Of a stretch of DNA of 37,473 nt, positions 9,768 through 17,291 are shown piece after piece. Within the stretch, counting starts at the first letter, position 1, and each line of letters begins with the position of its first letter. This stretch comes from Granulosicoccus sp. Its GTDB lineage: Bacteria > Pseudomonadota > Gammaproteobacteria > Granulosicoccales > Granulosicoccaceae. Below the pieces are notes generated by a model. The model worked only from the letters and a program-made list of their open reading frames with translations, made no database searches and had not been told where the DNA came from. A program made the translations under genes and the position numbers. The stretch lies in contig JAHDGK010000005.1 of assembly GCA_020627685.1 (NCBI GenBank), positions 107,740 to 145,212 of the forward strand, given 5' to 3'.

Positions 9768-10004
9768 CTACTCGGCTTTCTTGACCCGAATTTTCGAGCC
9801 TGAAACGTCTGTGCCGTTTAGAGTTTTCATGGCCGCTTTAGCCTCACCAGGCTTAGGCATTTCTACAAAGCCAAACCCTTTGGATATGCCGGTTTTGCTG
9901 TCCATGACGACTGTGCAAGATTGAACGCTACCGTGTGTTTCAAAGAGTTCTCGGACGTTTTCTTCAGTGAGATCGCGGGCAAGGTTTCGGACTAGCAATT
10001 TCAT
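9768..10004 (-). CDS. Small RRM-domain RNA-binding protein
   Basis: The 78-residue protein is a single RNA recognition motif with RNP2 (LLVRNL, residues 3-8) and RNP1 (KGFGFVEM, 42-49), both with the aromatic residues that stack on RNA bases. Such stand-alone proteins are common in proteobacteria and cyanobacteria and are thought to bind single-stranded RNA, often under cold or stress conditions. The C-terminus is basic (IRVKKAE). It lies just upstream of the permease on the same strand, 28 bp away, and may be co-transcribed with it. Confidence 0.92.
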   Translation of the reverse strand: MKLLVRNLARDLTEENVRELFETHGSVQSCTVVMDSKTGISKGFGFVEMPKPGEAKAAMKTLNGTDVSGSKIRVKKAE

Positions 10005-10048
10005 AGAAGAATATTCTCGGTGGGGTACTAATCAAGTGTATCCGATGT

Positions 10049-10663
10049 TTATTTGGCTTGCTCTTTATTCGACGTGATATTCCCGCCTAGTTCCGTAATT
10101 CTCAGGGTCAGTGGCTCTAGGGCCGATTTGGGTACCGCCAGTTTGAGAGTGACTTGGTCTGTGAACTCCTTGTCGAGCACTTCAATGTCCGTTGAGCGAA
10201 GCCAGTATTCCAGTGAACTCAATTGGGAGTAGGGAAGATCAACCGAGTGTTCAATACGAATGAACTGGGTACGTGTTTCCAAACTTTGCAAGGCAGTGCT
10301 GACACATTGGGTGTAGGCGCGAACCAGTCCACCTGCACCGAGTTTCACACCACCAAAAAATCGAGTGACTACCACGACGATATTGCCTAGATCAGAATGT
10401 AGGAGGACATTAAGCATTGGTTTGCCGGCGGTACCCTTGGGCTCTCCATCGTCACTTTGGTCCTGGTGGTACACATTCGTGGGTGAGTCCGCAACCATGG
10501 CCCAGCAATGATGGTTGGCATCTGGAAATTCTGTACGGATGGTTTCGATGGCTGCCAGAGCGTCACTTTTACTTGTCACGGGTACCACCGTGGTGATGAA
10601 GCGGCTACGCTTTATTTCCAGCTCATATCGTTGTTTCGAGTTGGGTACATTGAATCGATCCAT
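10049..10663 (-). CDS. yigZ: YigZ/IMPACT family protein
   Basis: The protein has the UPF0029/IMPACT N-terminal domain: EIKRSRFITTVVPV near the start, then FPDANHHCWA, SDDGEPKGTAGKPML, VVVVTRFFGGVKLGAGGLVRAY. A short C-terminal ferredoxin-like domain follows. Relatives in bacteria are conserved with a poorly defined role; the eukaryotic homologue modulates Gcn2 signalling. The ATG at 10663 gives 204 residues with an N-terminus of family length. The GTG at 10705 would add 14 residues not typical of the family and end beside the operator-like palindrome. The family is certain and the start likely. Confidence 0.92.
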   Translation of the reverse strand: MDRFNVPNSKQRYELEIKRSRFITTVVPVTSKSDALAAIETIRTEFPDANHHCWAMVADSPTNVYHQDQSDDGEPKGTAGKPMLNVLLHSDLGNIVVVVTRFFGGVKLGAGGLVRAYTQCVSTALQSLETRTQFIRIEHSVDLPYSQLSSLEYWLRSTDIEVLDKEFTDQVTLKLAVPKSALEPLTLRITELGGNITSNKEQAK

Positions 10664-10708
10664 ACCGGCATGGTACGTAATTCTGGTGCGCTTGAGTGGC
10701 TTCACTTA

Positions 10709-10731
10709 GATTGTGCCAACGTGGCACAATC
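10709..10731. promoter_or_regulatory. 9-bp inverted repeat, operator candidate
   Basis: Perfect arms GATTGTGCC (10709-10717) and GGCACAATC (10723-10731) surround a 5-bp centre, AACGT. The site lies between divergent yigZ and the P450 remnant/sulfatase and ends 5 bp before the remnant's ATG. Symmetry and position fit a dimeric repressor site (TetR-like in size). No matching regulator gene is in the window. Confidence 0.6.
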
Positions 10732-10736
10732 ATGAT

Positions 10737-10880
10737 ATGGATAACAGCTCTACCCCTACATGGGATATCGATTTCTATAGCGATGCGGTCATTAAAGATC
10801 CGTTTCCCGTTTATGAGCGGCTGAGAGGGCTAGGTCCATTCGTCTATTTACCGCAGAACGAACTCGTACTTGATATTTAG
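10737..10880 (+). pseudogene. Cytochrome P450 N-terminal remnant (47 residues)
   Basis: An ATG at 10737 opens a 47-codon frame ending in TAG at 10880. Its product matches the start of bacterial class I P450s: DIDFYSDAVIKDPFPVYERL, then LRGLGPFVYLPQNELV. In intact proteins this is followed by about 350 more residues including the I-helix and the heme-cysteine loop; none of these are here. The sulfatase begins 13 bases after the stop. This is most simply a gene truncated by deletion, leaving promoter and N-terminus upstream of the sulfatase. A short leader peptide is a weaker alternative. Confidence 0.75.
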
Positions 10881-10892
10881 AGAGACCAGCAC

Positions 10893-12455
10893 ATGAGTGA
10901 TCGACCTAATTTTTTGTACTTTATGACAGATCAACATCGGTCTGATGGTTTGGGTTGTTACCATCATCCTGTGGTGCGCACCCCTAATATCGATGCTCTC
11001 GCTCAGTCGGGGACCCGTTTCGAGCAATTTTTTGTGGCAACTCCCGTGTGCATGCCTAACCGTGCGAGCTTTATGACCGGGCGCTATCCGAGTACCCATG
11101 GCTTAAGGTACAACGGCTGTCTGTTATCAGAGCGTGCGAATACATTCGTGGATGTGCTGGGTAAAAGTGGATATCGAACAGCGAGCATTGGCAAAAGTCA
11201 TTTGCAGCCCATGACCGACATCGCTCCATTTTCGGCAGAGGAGTTCGCTACAGGCCCGATAAAAGAAGCTTGGAAAAAAGACGATGCTCTATACGATAAC
11301 GAACAGCCTGCTCAATATGATTCCGATGGGCGTTATAAATTCCCCGAACCATACTATGGCTATCAACACATCGACATGGTAACGGGGCATGGGGACCGCG
11401 CCGGCGGTCATTACCAGCAGTGGTTTCGCGAACGTCATGATAACTGGCAAGAGCTTTTAGATCGGGACAATCAGCTTCCGCATAATTATTCGTGTCCTCA
11501 AGCCTTTAGAACTCCCATCCCTGAAGACAGCTACCCAACGGCATTTATCAGAGAGAAGGCCAAAGACTATTTACGGGCTGCACAGAATCACGACGAACCG
11601 TTTTTCTCGTTTGTCTCGTTTCCTGATCCTCATCATCCGTTCAACCCTCCGGGAAAGTACTGGGATATGTATAACCCGGATGACTTCGATTTATCCGTGC
11701 GCTACGAGGATCATCAAAATCCACCGCCCCCATTGCGTTATGCGAAGGAGCAATACGATACCGGTGAATTACCGAAATTAGCGCAGATAGCGTTCATGGC
11801 AAGTGATCAGCATATACGCGAGGCGATGGCCTTAACGGCAGGCATGACGACCATGATAGATGATGCTATTGGCGAGATAGTCGATGTTTTAAAAGAAACA
11901 GGGCAGTACGACAACACCGTGATCATTTTTAATTCCGACCATGGTGATTTTTTAGGTGATTTTAATTTACTGCTTAAAGGTGCTTGGCCAAAGGATGCAG
12001 TTACTCAGGTCCCTATGATTTGGTCTGACCCAAAGAACAGACAATCCTCTGTTACTTCATCATTAGCGTCTACCGTCGATATTGCGCCAACTATATTAGA
12101 GCGTGCCGGTATTCTTCCTTACTATGGTATGCAAGGTAAGAGTTTTATACCATGCCTAGAAGGCGAGTCGGGCCCAAGAGAGTCTTTGCTTATAGAGTTC
12201 AATGATGGCGGAAAACGGCTGGGCTTTAACCCGCCTGCGAGGGTGCGTGTCCTGGTTCGTGATGAGTGGCATCTGGCTATTTATAAAGGCGAGGAGTGGG
12301 GCGAGCTGTACGACAGGATCAACGACCCGAAACATTTGAATAACTTATGGGATAGTCCTGATCACGCCATAATAAAATCAGACTTGGTGCTCGAGTTATC
12401 GCATGAGCTTATTGCGCAAATGGATGAAAGCCCTCGTTCCACGTTGTTGGCGTAA
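10893..12455 (+). CDS. Type I sulfatase / phosphonate monoester hydrolase family enzyme
   Basis: The 520-residue protein has the alkaline-phosphatase-fold sulfatase layout. Metal-binding residues lie near the N-terminus (MTDQHRSD). The modification site C53-M-P-N-R57 fits the CxPxR rule for conversion of Cys to formylglycine. It is followed by ASFMTGR, and a second metal site is NSDHGD (D349, H350). It hydrolyses sulfate esters or related phosphonate esters; substrate specificity (choline sulfate, aryl sulfate, sugar sulfate) cannot be read from the sequence. There is no signal peptide, so it is probably cytoplasmic and acts on imported substrate. It sits 13 bases after the P450 remnant and converges on the GST-like gene. 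Confidence 0.9.
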   Translation: MSDRPNFLYFMTDQHRSDGLGCYHHPVVRTPNIDALAQSGTRFEQFFVATPVCMPNRASFMTGRYPSTHGLRYNGCLLSERANTFVDVLGKSGYRTASIGKSHLQPMTDIAPFSAEEFATGPIKEAWKKDDALYDNEQPAQYDSDGRYKFPEPYYGYQHIDMVTGHGDRAGGHYQQWFRERHDNWQELLDRDNQLPHNYSCPQAFRTPIPEDSYPTAFIREKAKDYLRAAQNHDEPFFSFVSFPDPHHPFNPPGKYWDMYNPDDFDLSVRYEDHQNPPPPLRYAKEQYDTGELPKLAQIAFMASDQHIREAMALTAGMTTMIDDAIGEIVDVLKETGQYDNTVIIFNSDHGDFLGDFNLLLKGAWPKDAVTQVPMIWSDPKNRQSSVTSSLASTVDIAPTILERAGILPYYGMQGKSFIPCLEGESGPRESLLIEFNDGGKRLGFNPPARVRVLVRDEWHLAIYKGEEWGELYDRINDPKHLNNLWDSPDHAIIKSDLVLELSHELIAQMDESPRSTLLA

Positions 12456-12481
12456 TCAGGATTTTTACTGCGGCTTCTTAT

Positions 12482-13426
12482 TTAGCCAACGGTGACTCGA
12501 TAACCAGCTCTTGGGAAATGAACACAAACGGTGCCCACTTCATCGGCGGTGCGGTCTATTGAAATAGTTTCGGCATCAGCAAAGCGGACGACTCCCTGGA
12601 CAGGTTGTTCACCTCCGTTGACATCCGGATGAACAGTCACAGTGTCACCGGGCTTTAATCCTTGCGGGTCATGATCGGCTACACCTGACGTTGTTGTTGG
12701 TTCTGTTGAAAACGCAAGTTCGATAGCGGCTTGAGCATCGAACGTATCAGAGGTGCCATGGCCTATTGCCTCTACTTTGTCAGCCCAGTTAACTAAGTTT
12801 GGAAATTCAGCCAGCATGGCAGGCCCGTCACTCCAACGACCTTTAACAAACCAAATGACATGATAAAGCTGGGCGTCGAGTGCGGCAGGTGCATCACCCA
12901 ATATAAAAGCGCGACCATCGCTTAGGACTTCATCAAGCCAATTAAGTGGAGCGCGCAACTGTGCAACCAGATGTGGTAGTTGGGCGTTGGCTGTGCGAAG
13001 ACCCTCAGCCCAGTTTTCACCCAGATACAAGCGGCCTCTGTCTTGTGCAAAGTCAGCGGGTAAATTATCGCCAGCTGAACCTAATACGATCTTGACTGAT
13101 AAGTCGAACAGGGCGCCGTCTGTCCATCGGCTTAAACACCACATTAGGCCTGCGTCGCTGGTGGGCATAAACGTGGGAGAAGGGTATCTTTTTTCAAGCT
13201 CGCGAATAATGCATTGGCTGTCGCAGTAAATGTCCGCACCAATTTGCATAACAGGCGTGCGCCGATATCCGCCGGTCAGTGCGGTAAGCAGTGGTTTAGG
13301 CGGTAATCGGGGAATCTCAACATCGTACCAATGCAGCCCTTTAATGCCGAATGCCACTCGTACTTTTTCTGCAACTGGTGATTGCGGGTAATTGTGAAAG
13401 ACAATGTCGTTTGTAGTGATGCTCAT
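12482..13426 (-). CDS. Glutathione S-transferase-like protein with C-terminal extension
   Basis: The ATG at 13426 gives 314 residues. Residues 1-80 form a GST N-terminal thioredoxin fold (FHNYPQSPVAEKVRVAFG, then RRTPVMQIGADIYCDSQCI with the cis-Pro loop and the Asp-Ser pair that binds the gamma-glutamyl group). An all-helical C-terminal domain follows to about residue 225. The last ~80 residues (GLKPGDTVTVHPDVNG onward) look like a small beta-barrel/SH3-like addition unusual for GSTs. An in-frame GTG at 13465 would overlap the upstream dehydrogenase gene and adds an N-terminus atypical of the family. It forms a likely operon with that dehydrogenase, eight bases apart. Substrate unknown. Confidence 0.85.
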   Translation of the reverse strand: MSITTNDIVFHNYPQSPVAEKVRVAFGIKGLHWYDVEIPRLPPKPLLTALTGGYRRTPVMQIGADIYCDSQCIIRELEKRYPSPTFMPTSDAGLMWCLSRWTDGALFDLSVKIVLGSAGDNLPADFAQDRGRLYLGENWAEGLRTANAQLPHLVAQLRAPLNWLDEVLSDGRAFILGDAPAALDAQLYHVIWFVKGRWSDGPAMLAEFPNLVNWADKVEAIGHGTSDTFDAQAAIELAFSTEPTTTSGVADHDPQGLKPGDTVTVHPDVNGGEQPVQGVVRFADAETISIDRTADEVGTVCVHFPRAGYRVTVG

Positions 13427-13433
13427 AGCAGTA

Positions 13434-14603
13434 TCAACCTTGCGTGTTCTGCCAGCGACCTTCAAAGTCTTCTGGAATCATCAGTATGTCACGGTCTAAA
13501 GAATCTACTTCTCGTCGGCCGCAAAGTGCCATTGATACATCAAGCTCTTTATGAATGATTTCCAGTGCACGCGTGACACCTTTTTCACCCATGGCACCTA
13601 GTCCATAGATATAGGCTCGCCCAATAAACACACCTTTTGCACCCATAGCTAGGGCCTTCAAGACATCCTGACCAGAACGAATACCACTATCGAGGTGTAC
13701 TTCGATTTGATCACCGACAGCCTCCAGTATGGAGGGCAGCATACGAATAGAACTCAGACAACCATCGAGTTGTCTGCCACCATGATTGGACACCACAATA
13801 GCATCGGCACCCACTTCTAACGCCCGTTTGGCATCCTCGGCATCAAGAATACCTTTAAGTATAACTTTGCCACCCCAGAGCTCTTTTATTCGTGCAACTT
13901 TATCCCAATCAAGCGTAGGGTCAAATTGCTCACCAATCCAAGTCATCATCTCAGAAGGGTCGCTGTCGACATGGCCAACAATATTGCCCAGATGACGACG
14001 TTTTGCGCCAAGCATTTCTATACCCCAACGCCATTTAGTGGCAAGGTTGGCAATCGATGAAGGAGTAAGCTTCGGGGGGGCAGATAAGCCATTTTTTAAA
14101 TCCTTATGGCGTTGTCCGACAATTTGCAAATCGAGCGTGATGACCAATGCAGAACACTTGGCATCCTTTGCCCGTTGAATTAAGCGATTTAAAAAATCTT
14201 CATCTCTCATGGTGTACAGCTGAAACCAGAAAGGCTTGGTTGTTGCGGCTGCTACGTCTTCTATCGAGTTGACCGACATCGTGGTCAATGTAAAAGGCAC
14301 GTTAAATTTTTCCGCAGCCCTGGCAGCTTTAATTTCTCCATCGGCAGACTGCATGCCAGTCATTCCCACGGGCGCGAGCGCGACTGGCATGGCGACCTCT
14401 TGGCCAATCATGGTTGAGGCTGTGCTTCTACCTGACATATCGACAGCCACCCGTTGACGCAGATAAATCTGATCAAAGTCGCTGGTGTTTTCGCGAAACG
14501 TTTGTTCGGTCCAGCTACCAGACTCCGCATAGTCGTAAAACATGCGCGGTACGCGACGTTTGTAAATGGGCTTGAAGTCTTCTATGCAGGTAATGACTGT
14601 CAC
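13434..14603 (-). CDS. FMN-dependent alpha-hydroxy-acid dehydrogenase/oxidase (LldD-like)
   Basis: The 389-residue protein covers the full family fold. Seen are: the N-terminal FYDYAESG (Tyr-Asp), LAPVGMTG at the flavin phosphate end, FWFQLY, LVITLDLQ, K250 in VILKGI, the catalytic base H274 with R277 in SNHGGRQLDG, and the FMN-binding LDSGIRSGQDVLKALAMGA. Family members oxidise L-lactate, glycolate, mandelate or similar 2-hydroxy acids. Specificity cannot be decided here. It leads a minus-strand pair with the GST-like gene, divergent from the SBP56 operon. Confidence 0.92.
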   Translation of the reverse strand: MTVITCIEDFKPIYKRRVPRMFYDYAESGSWTEQTFRENTSDFDQIYLRQRVAVDMSGRSTASTMIGQEVAMPVALAPVGMTGMQSADGEIKAARAAEKFNVPFTLTTMSVNSIEDVAAATTKPFWFQLYTMRDEDFLNRLIQRAKDAKCSALVITLDLQIVGQRHKDLKNGLSAPPKLTPSSIANLATKWRWGIEMLGAKRRHLGNIVGHVDSDPSEMMTWIGEQFDPTLDWDKVARIKELWGGKVILKGILDAEDAKRALEVGADAIVVSNHGGRQLDGCLSSIRMLPSILEAVGDQIEVHLDSGIRSGQDVLKALAMGAKGVFIGRAYIYGLGAMGEKGVTRALEIIHKELDVSMALCGRREVDSLDRDILMIPEDFEGRWQNTQG

Positions 14604-14928
14604 GGTAGATCTGTTTCCACGTCTAAGGGCTGCTGAATAGGGCTTCGAGACAGCCTGAAAGGGTTGGGCGAATGTTGCTAGCTTGGGATGGCAACCTTGC
14701 GAACACTACAGCACAGTATATTACAGCGCTCATCTGGCGAAAACGTAGGTTTTAGAGCCGGGTTTTATTGACACCTGACCGTCGCAATTGCGCTTGCGGG
14801 CGGAATGTTTGGGCAGCTATCCTTGGACGGGTGGGTAGAACTACTTGCAGACCCCATCCGATAACACTTCTCGTGTTCAATCGTATACGAACGATCCACG
14901 CAGAGTTTTTCCTACGGAGACTGAAATT
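14604..14928. other. Divergent intergenic region between LldD-like gene and SBP56 operon
   Basis: About 325 bp without a convincing gene. It holds the promoters of both directions, but no clear -35/-10 pair could be picked. A GTTGC...GCAAC hairpin lies near 14673-14693. A perfect 10-bp palindrome TCGTATACGA lies at 14881-14890, 38 bp before the SBP56 ATG. No homology to known RNA elements is recognised. Confidence 0.5.
14881..14890. promoter_or_regulatory. Palindrome TCGTATACGA, weak operator candidate
   Basis: A perfect 10-bp palindrome 38 bp upstream of the SBP56 start codon. The position fits a regulator site, but short palindromes occur by chance. Confidence 0.3.
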
Positions 14929-16293
14929 ATGGCGTCCAGTGAAATGTCGACCTGTTGTGGGCCAGGGTACGCATCGCCCGCAGATGCCATGAAAGCGCCT
15001 CGTGAGAAGCTGCTGTATACCATCGCAATTTATGTCGGCACCGGCATTCAAAAACCGGATTACCTTGCCACGGTAGATGCTGACCCTGATAGCCCAACGT
15101 ATTCACAAGTAATCAGTCGTTGTGAGATGCCCGGTATCGGTGATGAGCTGCATCACATGGGTTGGAACGCGTGTTCGTCGTGTTTTGATGATGGTGAAAT
15201 GGAGCGAAAGTATCTCATCGTCCCAGGCGTGCGAAGTTCAAACTTACACATTGTCGATTGTGGAACCGACCCAAGAAACCCATCGGTTCACAAAGTGATT
15301 TCCGGGGATGAAATTAAGGAAAAAACGGACTTGTCTGCGCCACACACTGTTCATTGTTTAGGCTCCGATATCATCATTTCGATGCTGGGTGATGCTAAGG
15401 GGAATGCACCCGGGGGCTTCCTGCATTTGAATAAAGACTTTGAAATCGTCGGGCGTTGGGAAAACGATTTGGGCGGTATGAAATTTAACTATGATTTCTG
15501 GTATCAACCTCGCCATAACGTCATGGTGTCCAGCGAATGGGCTGCACCCAACACCTTTATGCCCGGATTCGATTTAGAAGAAGTCGGTAAATTAAAGTAC
15601 GGACGAGAAATTCACTTTTGGGACTTTGAGAAAAAGACGGTTGAAAACACCGTGTATCTGGGGGAGGACGGTCTTGTGCCGTTAGAAGTCAGATTTCACC
15701 ATGAGCCAAGTTCCACGCACGGTTTTGTTGGCGCTGCCATGTCATCCAACATTATTCACTGGTACAAAAAAGATCAGGAATGGATCGTAGAAAAAATCAT
15801 TGATGTTGAGAACGAAAAGCATCCTGAATGGCCAATACCATTACCCGGATTAATCACGGTTATCCTGATTTCCATGGACGATCGATTCCTGTATTTCTGC
15901 AATTGGTTGCACGGTGATATTCGCCAATATGACATCACCGATCCTCATAACCCGGTAATGACCGGACAAGTCTGGATGGGTGGCATGTTAAAGAAAGCAC
16001 CGGTGGTGAACGGTGTTGAAATCGCAGGTGGGCCCCAAATGATTCAGATGAGTTTGGACGGGAAGCGTTTGTATGTGACCACGTCATTATTCTCTACCTG
16101 GGACAACCAGTTTTATCCTGATATTCGTCATAAGGGTGGTGTTATGTTGATGGTGGATTGCGATAGCGAGAACGGTGGAATGGAAATCAACAAAGACTTC
16201 ATCGTTAATTTTGGTAATGAGCCGAACGGACCATCGCGTTGCCATGAAACTCGCTACCCCGGCGGCGATTGCACCTCTGACATATGGTTATAA
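14929..16293 (+). CDS. mtoX: Selenium-binding protein 56 family / methanethiol oxidase
   Basis: The 454-residue protein aligns along its whole length with the SBP56 family, from CCGPGYASP..AMKAPRE at the N-terminus to HETRYPGGDCTSDIWL at the C-terminus. Diagnostic segments include DELHHMGWNACSSCF (H75, H76, C82, C85), YDFWYQPRHNVMVSSEWAAP, DDRFLYFCNWLHGDIRQYDI and AGGPQMIQMSLDGKRLYVTTS. Family members studied (human SELENBP1, Hyphomicrobium MtoX) are copper enzymes converting methanethiol, O2 and water to formaldehyde, H2O2 and H2S. The ATG at 14929 has an ACGGAGA ribosome-binding site (14914-14920). No signal peptide is seen, so a cytoplasmic location is inferred, unlike the periplasmic MtoX described. 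First gene of a plus-strand cluster. The symbol is by homology. Confidence 0.93.
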   Translation: MASSEMSTCCGPGYASPADAMKAPREKLLYTIAIYVGTGIQKPDYLATVDADPDSPTYSQVISRCEMPGIGDELHHMGWNACSSCFDDGEMERKYLIVPGVRSSNLHIVDCGTDPRNPSVHKVISGDEIKEKTDLSAPHTVHCLGSDIIISMLGDAKGNAPGGFLHLNKDFEIVGRWENDLGGMKFNYDFWYQPRHNVMVSSEWAAPNTFMPGFDLEEVGKLKYGREIHFWDFEKKTVENTVYLGEDGLVPLEVRFHHEPSSTHGFVGAAMSSNIIHWYKKDQEWIVEKIIDVENEKHPEWPIPLPGLITVILISMDDRFLYFCNWLHGDIRQYDITDPHNPVMTGQVWMGGMLKKAPVVNGVEIAGGPQMIQMSLDGKRLYVTTSLFSTWDNQFYPDIRHKGGVMLMVDCDSENGGMEINKDFIVNFGNEPNGPSRCHETRYPGGDCTSDIWL

Positions 16294-16297
16294 AACG

Positions 16298-16747
16298 ATG
16301 AATCACAAAGAAGAATATCCAGAAGAATACCTGGCCAGTATATTGTCCGATGTGAAAACCATAGCCATGGTCGGTGCAAGTCCTGACCCGACCAAATTCA
16401 GTTATGGTGTTTTGCGGGTTTTACATGAACAGGGCTATAACATGATCCCGGTAAACCCCAAGCAGGCAGGTAATGATATCCGTGGCTTGACGGTTTTCGG
16501 ATCGCTTGCTGACATAGATCAACCCGTTGATATGGTGCAAGTGTTCCGTGCCTCTGAAGCGTTACCTGGTATAGCTCAGGAAGCCATCGACATAGGTGCG
16601 ACGGTTTTGTGGGGACAAATCGGTGTGTACAACGAAGACGCCGCGAAACTTGCTGAAGACGCTGGGCTTCGCGTGGTTATGGATCGTTGCCCGAAAATCG
16701 AATTGTTTCGACCTTTCTGGAAGCCAAAGTTAAACCAGGAAATATAG
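16298..16747 (+). CDS. CoA-binding domain protein (YccU-like)
   Basis: The ATG at 16298 is four bases after the SBP56 stop and gives 149 residues. It has a single Rossmann-type CoA-binding fold: IAMVGASPDPTKFSYGVLRVL (nucleotide loop), then YNMIPVNPKQAGNDIRGLTVFGSL, then DMVQVFRASEALPGIAQEA and TVLWGQIGVYNEDAAKLAEDAG, ending in MDRCPKIEL. Stand-alone members are common but their role is unclear; they may bind CoA or acyl-CoA. Tight linkage to SBP56 and a ferredoxin suggests a shared pathway, but the biochemical role is unknown. Confidence 0.9.
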   Translation: MNHKEEYPEEYLASILSDVKTIAMVGASPDPTKFSYGVLRVLHEQGYNMIPVNPKQAGNDIRGLTVFGSLADIDQPVDMVQVFRASEALPGIAQEAIDIGATVLWGQIGVYNEDAAKLAEDAGLRVVMDRCPKIELFRPFWKPKLNQEI

Positions 16748-16749
16748 GC

Positions 16750-17076
16750 GTGTCCTCGTTTAATGTGTTGCTTCGCAATAGCGGAGTTGAACTGCAGGTT
16801 GCCCCGGATGAACCCATCTATAAAGCGGCGTTGAAAGCAGGGGTGCAGCTACCTATTGGATGCGACTATGGCGGTTGTATCACGTGCGCTGCGAAATTAG
16901 TTGAAGGCAAAGTTCGACAGCCGGGAGCTTCGGCTTTAAACCAACGCCAATCTCAGGCCGGATACATTTTATTGTGTGTTGCTCGTCCTAAATCTGATTG
17001 CATCATTGACGAAGGTGTGGAGTCGCACGATGAGTTGTATGTGAATCCGTTTACCGGCAAGCTTGCTGGCAATTAA
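16750..17076 (+). CDS. [2Fe-2S] plant-type ferredoxin
   Basis: The GTG at 16750, two bases after the CoA-binding gene's stop, with AGGAA at 16736-16740, gives 108 residues. Cluster ligands are C38, C43, C46 (CDYGGCITC, the C-x4-C-x2-C pattern) and C76 (YILLC). It is a one-electron carrier for an oxygenase or reductase. No ferredoxin reductase or oxygenase is encoded next to it, so its partner may be elsewhere or in this cluster. An in-frame ATG at 16687 would overlap the upstream gene by 61 bases and adds residues outside the fold, so GTG is preferred. Confidence 0.88.
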   Translation: MSSFNVLLRNSGVELQVAPDEPIYKAALKAGVQLPIGCDYGGCITCAAKLVEGKVRQPGASALNQRQSQAGYILLCVARPKSDCIIDEGVESHDELYVNPFTGKLAGN

Positions 17077-17227
17077 CTTTCAAGCGCTAATCCAGAGTTC
17101 AGATGAAACCCCAACCCAGACGCCGTTTTATATTTTCACCGGGACTTCAGCCGGACAGGTTTCCCAAAGCGCTTGCCTCTATCGCTGATATCAAAACACC
17201 CGTGCTCTTTTGATTCGAGTTTCTCAG

Positions 17228-17257
17228 TTGGTTATTGAGGCTGCATAGCGTTATGAT
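17228..17257 (+). promoter_or_regulatory. Possible sigma-70 promoter for proX
   Basis: TTGGTT (17228-17233) and TATGAT (17252-17257) with an 18-bp spacer lie 35 bp before the proX start. The -10 is good, the -35 weak. The 215-bp gap 17077-17291 otherwise shows no gene. Confidence 0.35.
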
Positions 17258-17291
17258 TGTTGGGTAGGTCAATACACTTGGAGAAATACTT

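Noticed and set aside
10893-12455. Sulfatase named as choline sulfatase (BetC)
   Set aside because: The active site is shared by the whole superfamily. No choline dehydrogenase or betaine aldehyde dehydrogenase gene is here, so specificity is not supported.
14768-14795. TTGACA at 14768 as a -35 box for SBP56
   Set aside because: No acceptable -10 box lies 16-18 bp downstream.
17077-17291. Possible riboswitch upstream of proX
   Set aside because: Only a short CCGG...CCGG hairpin (about 17139-17154) was seen; it has no recognisable conserved core of any known riboswitch.
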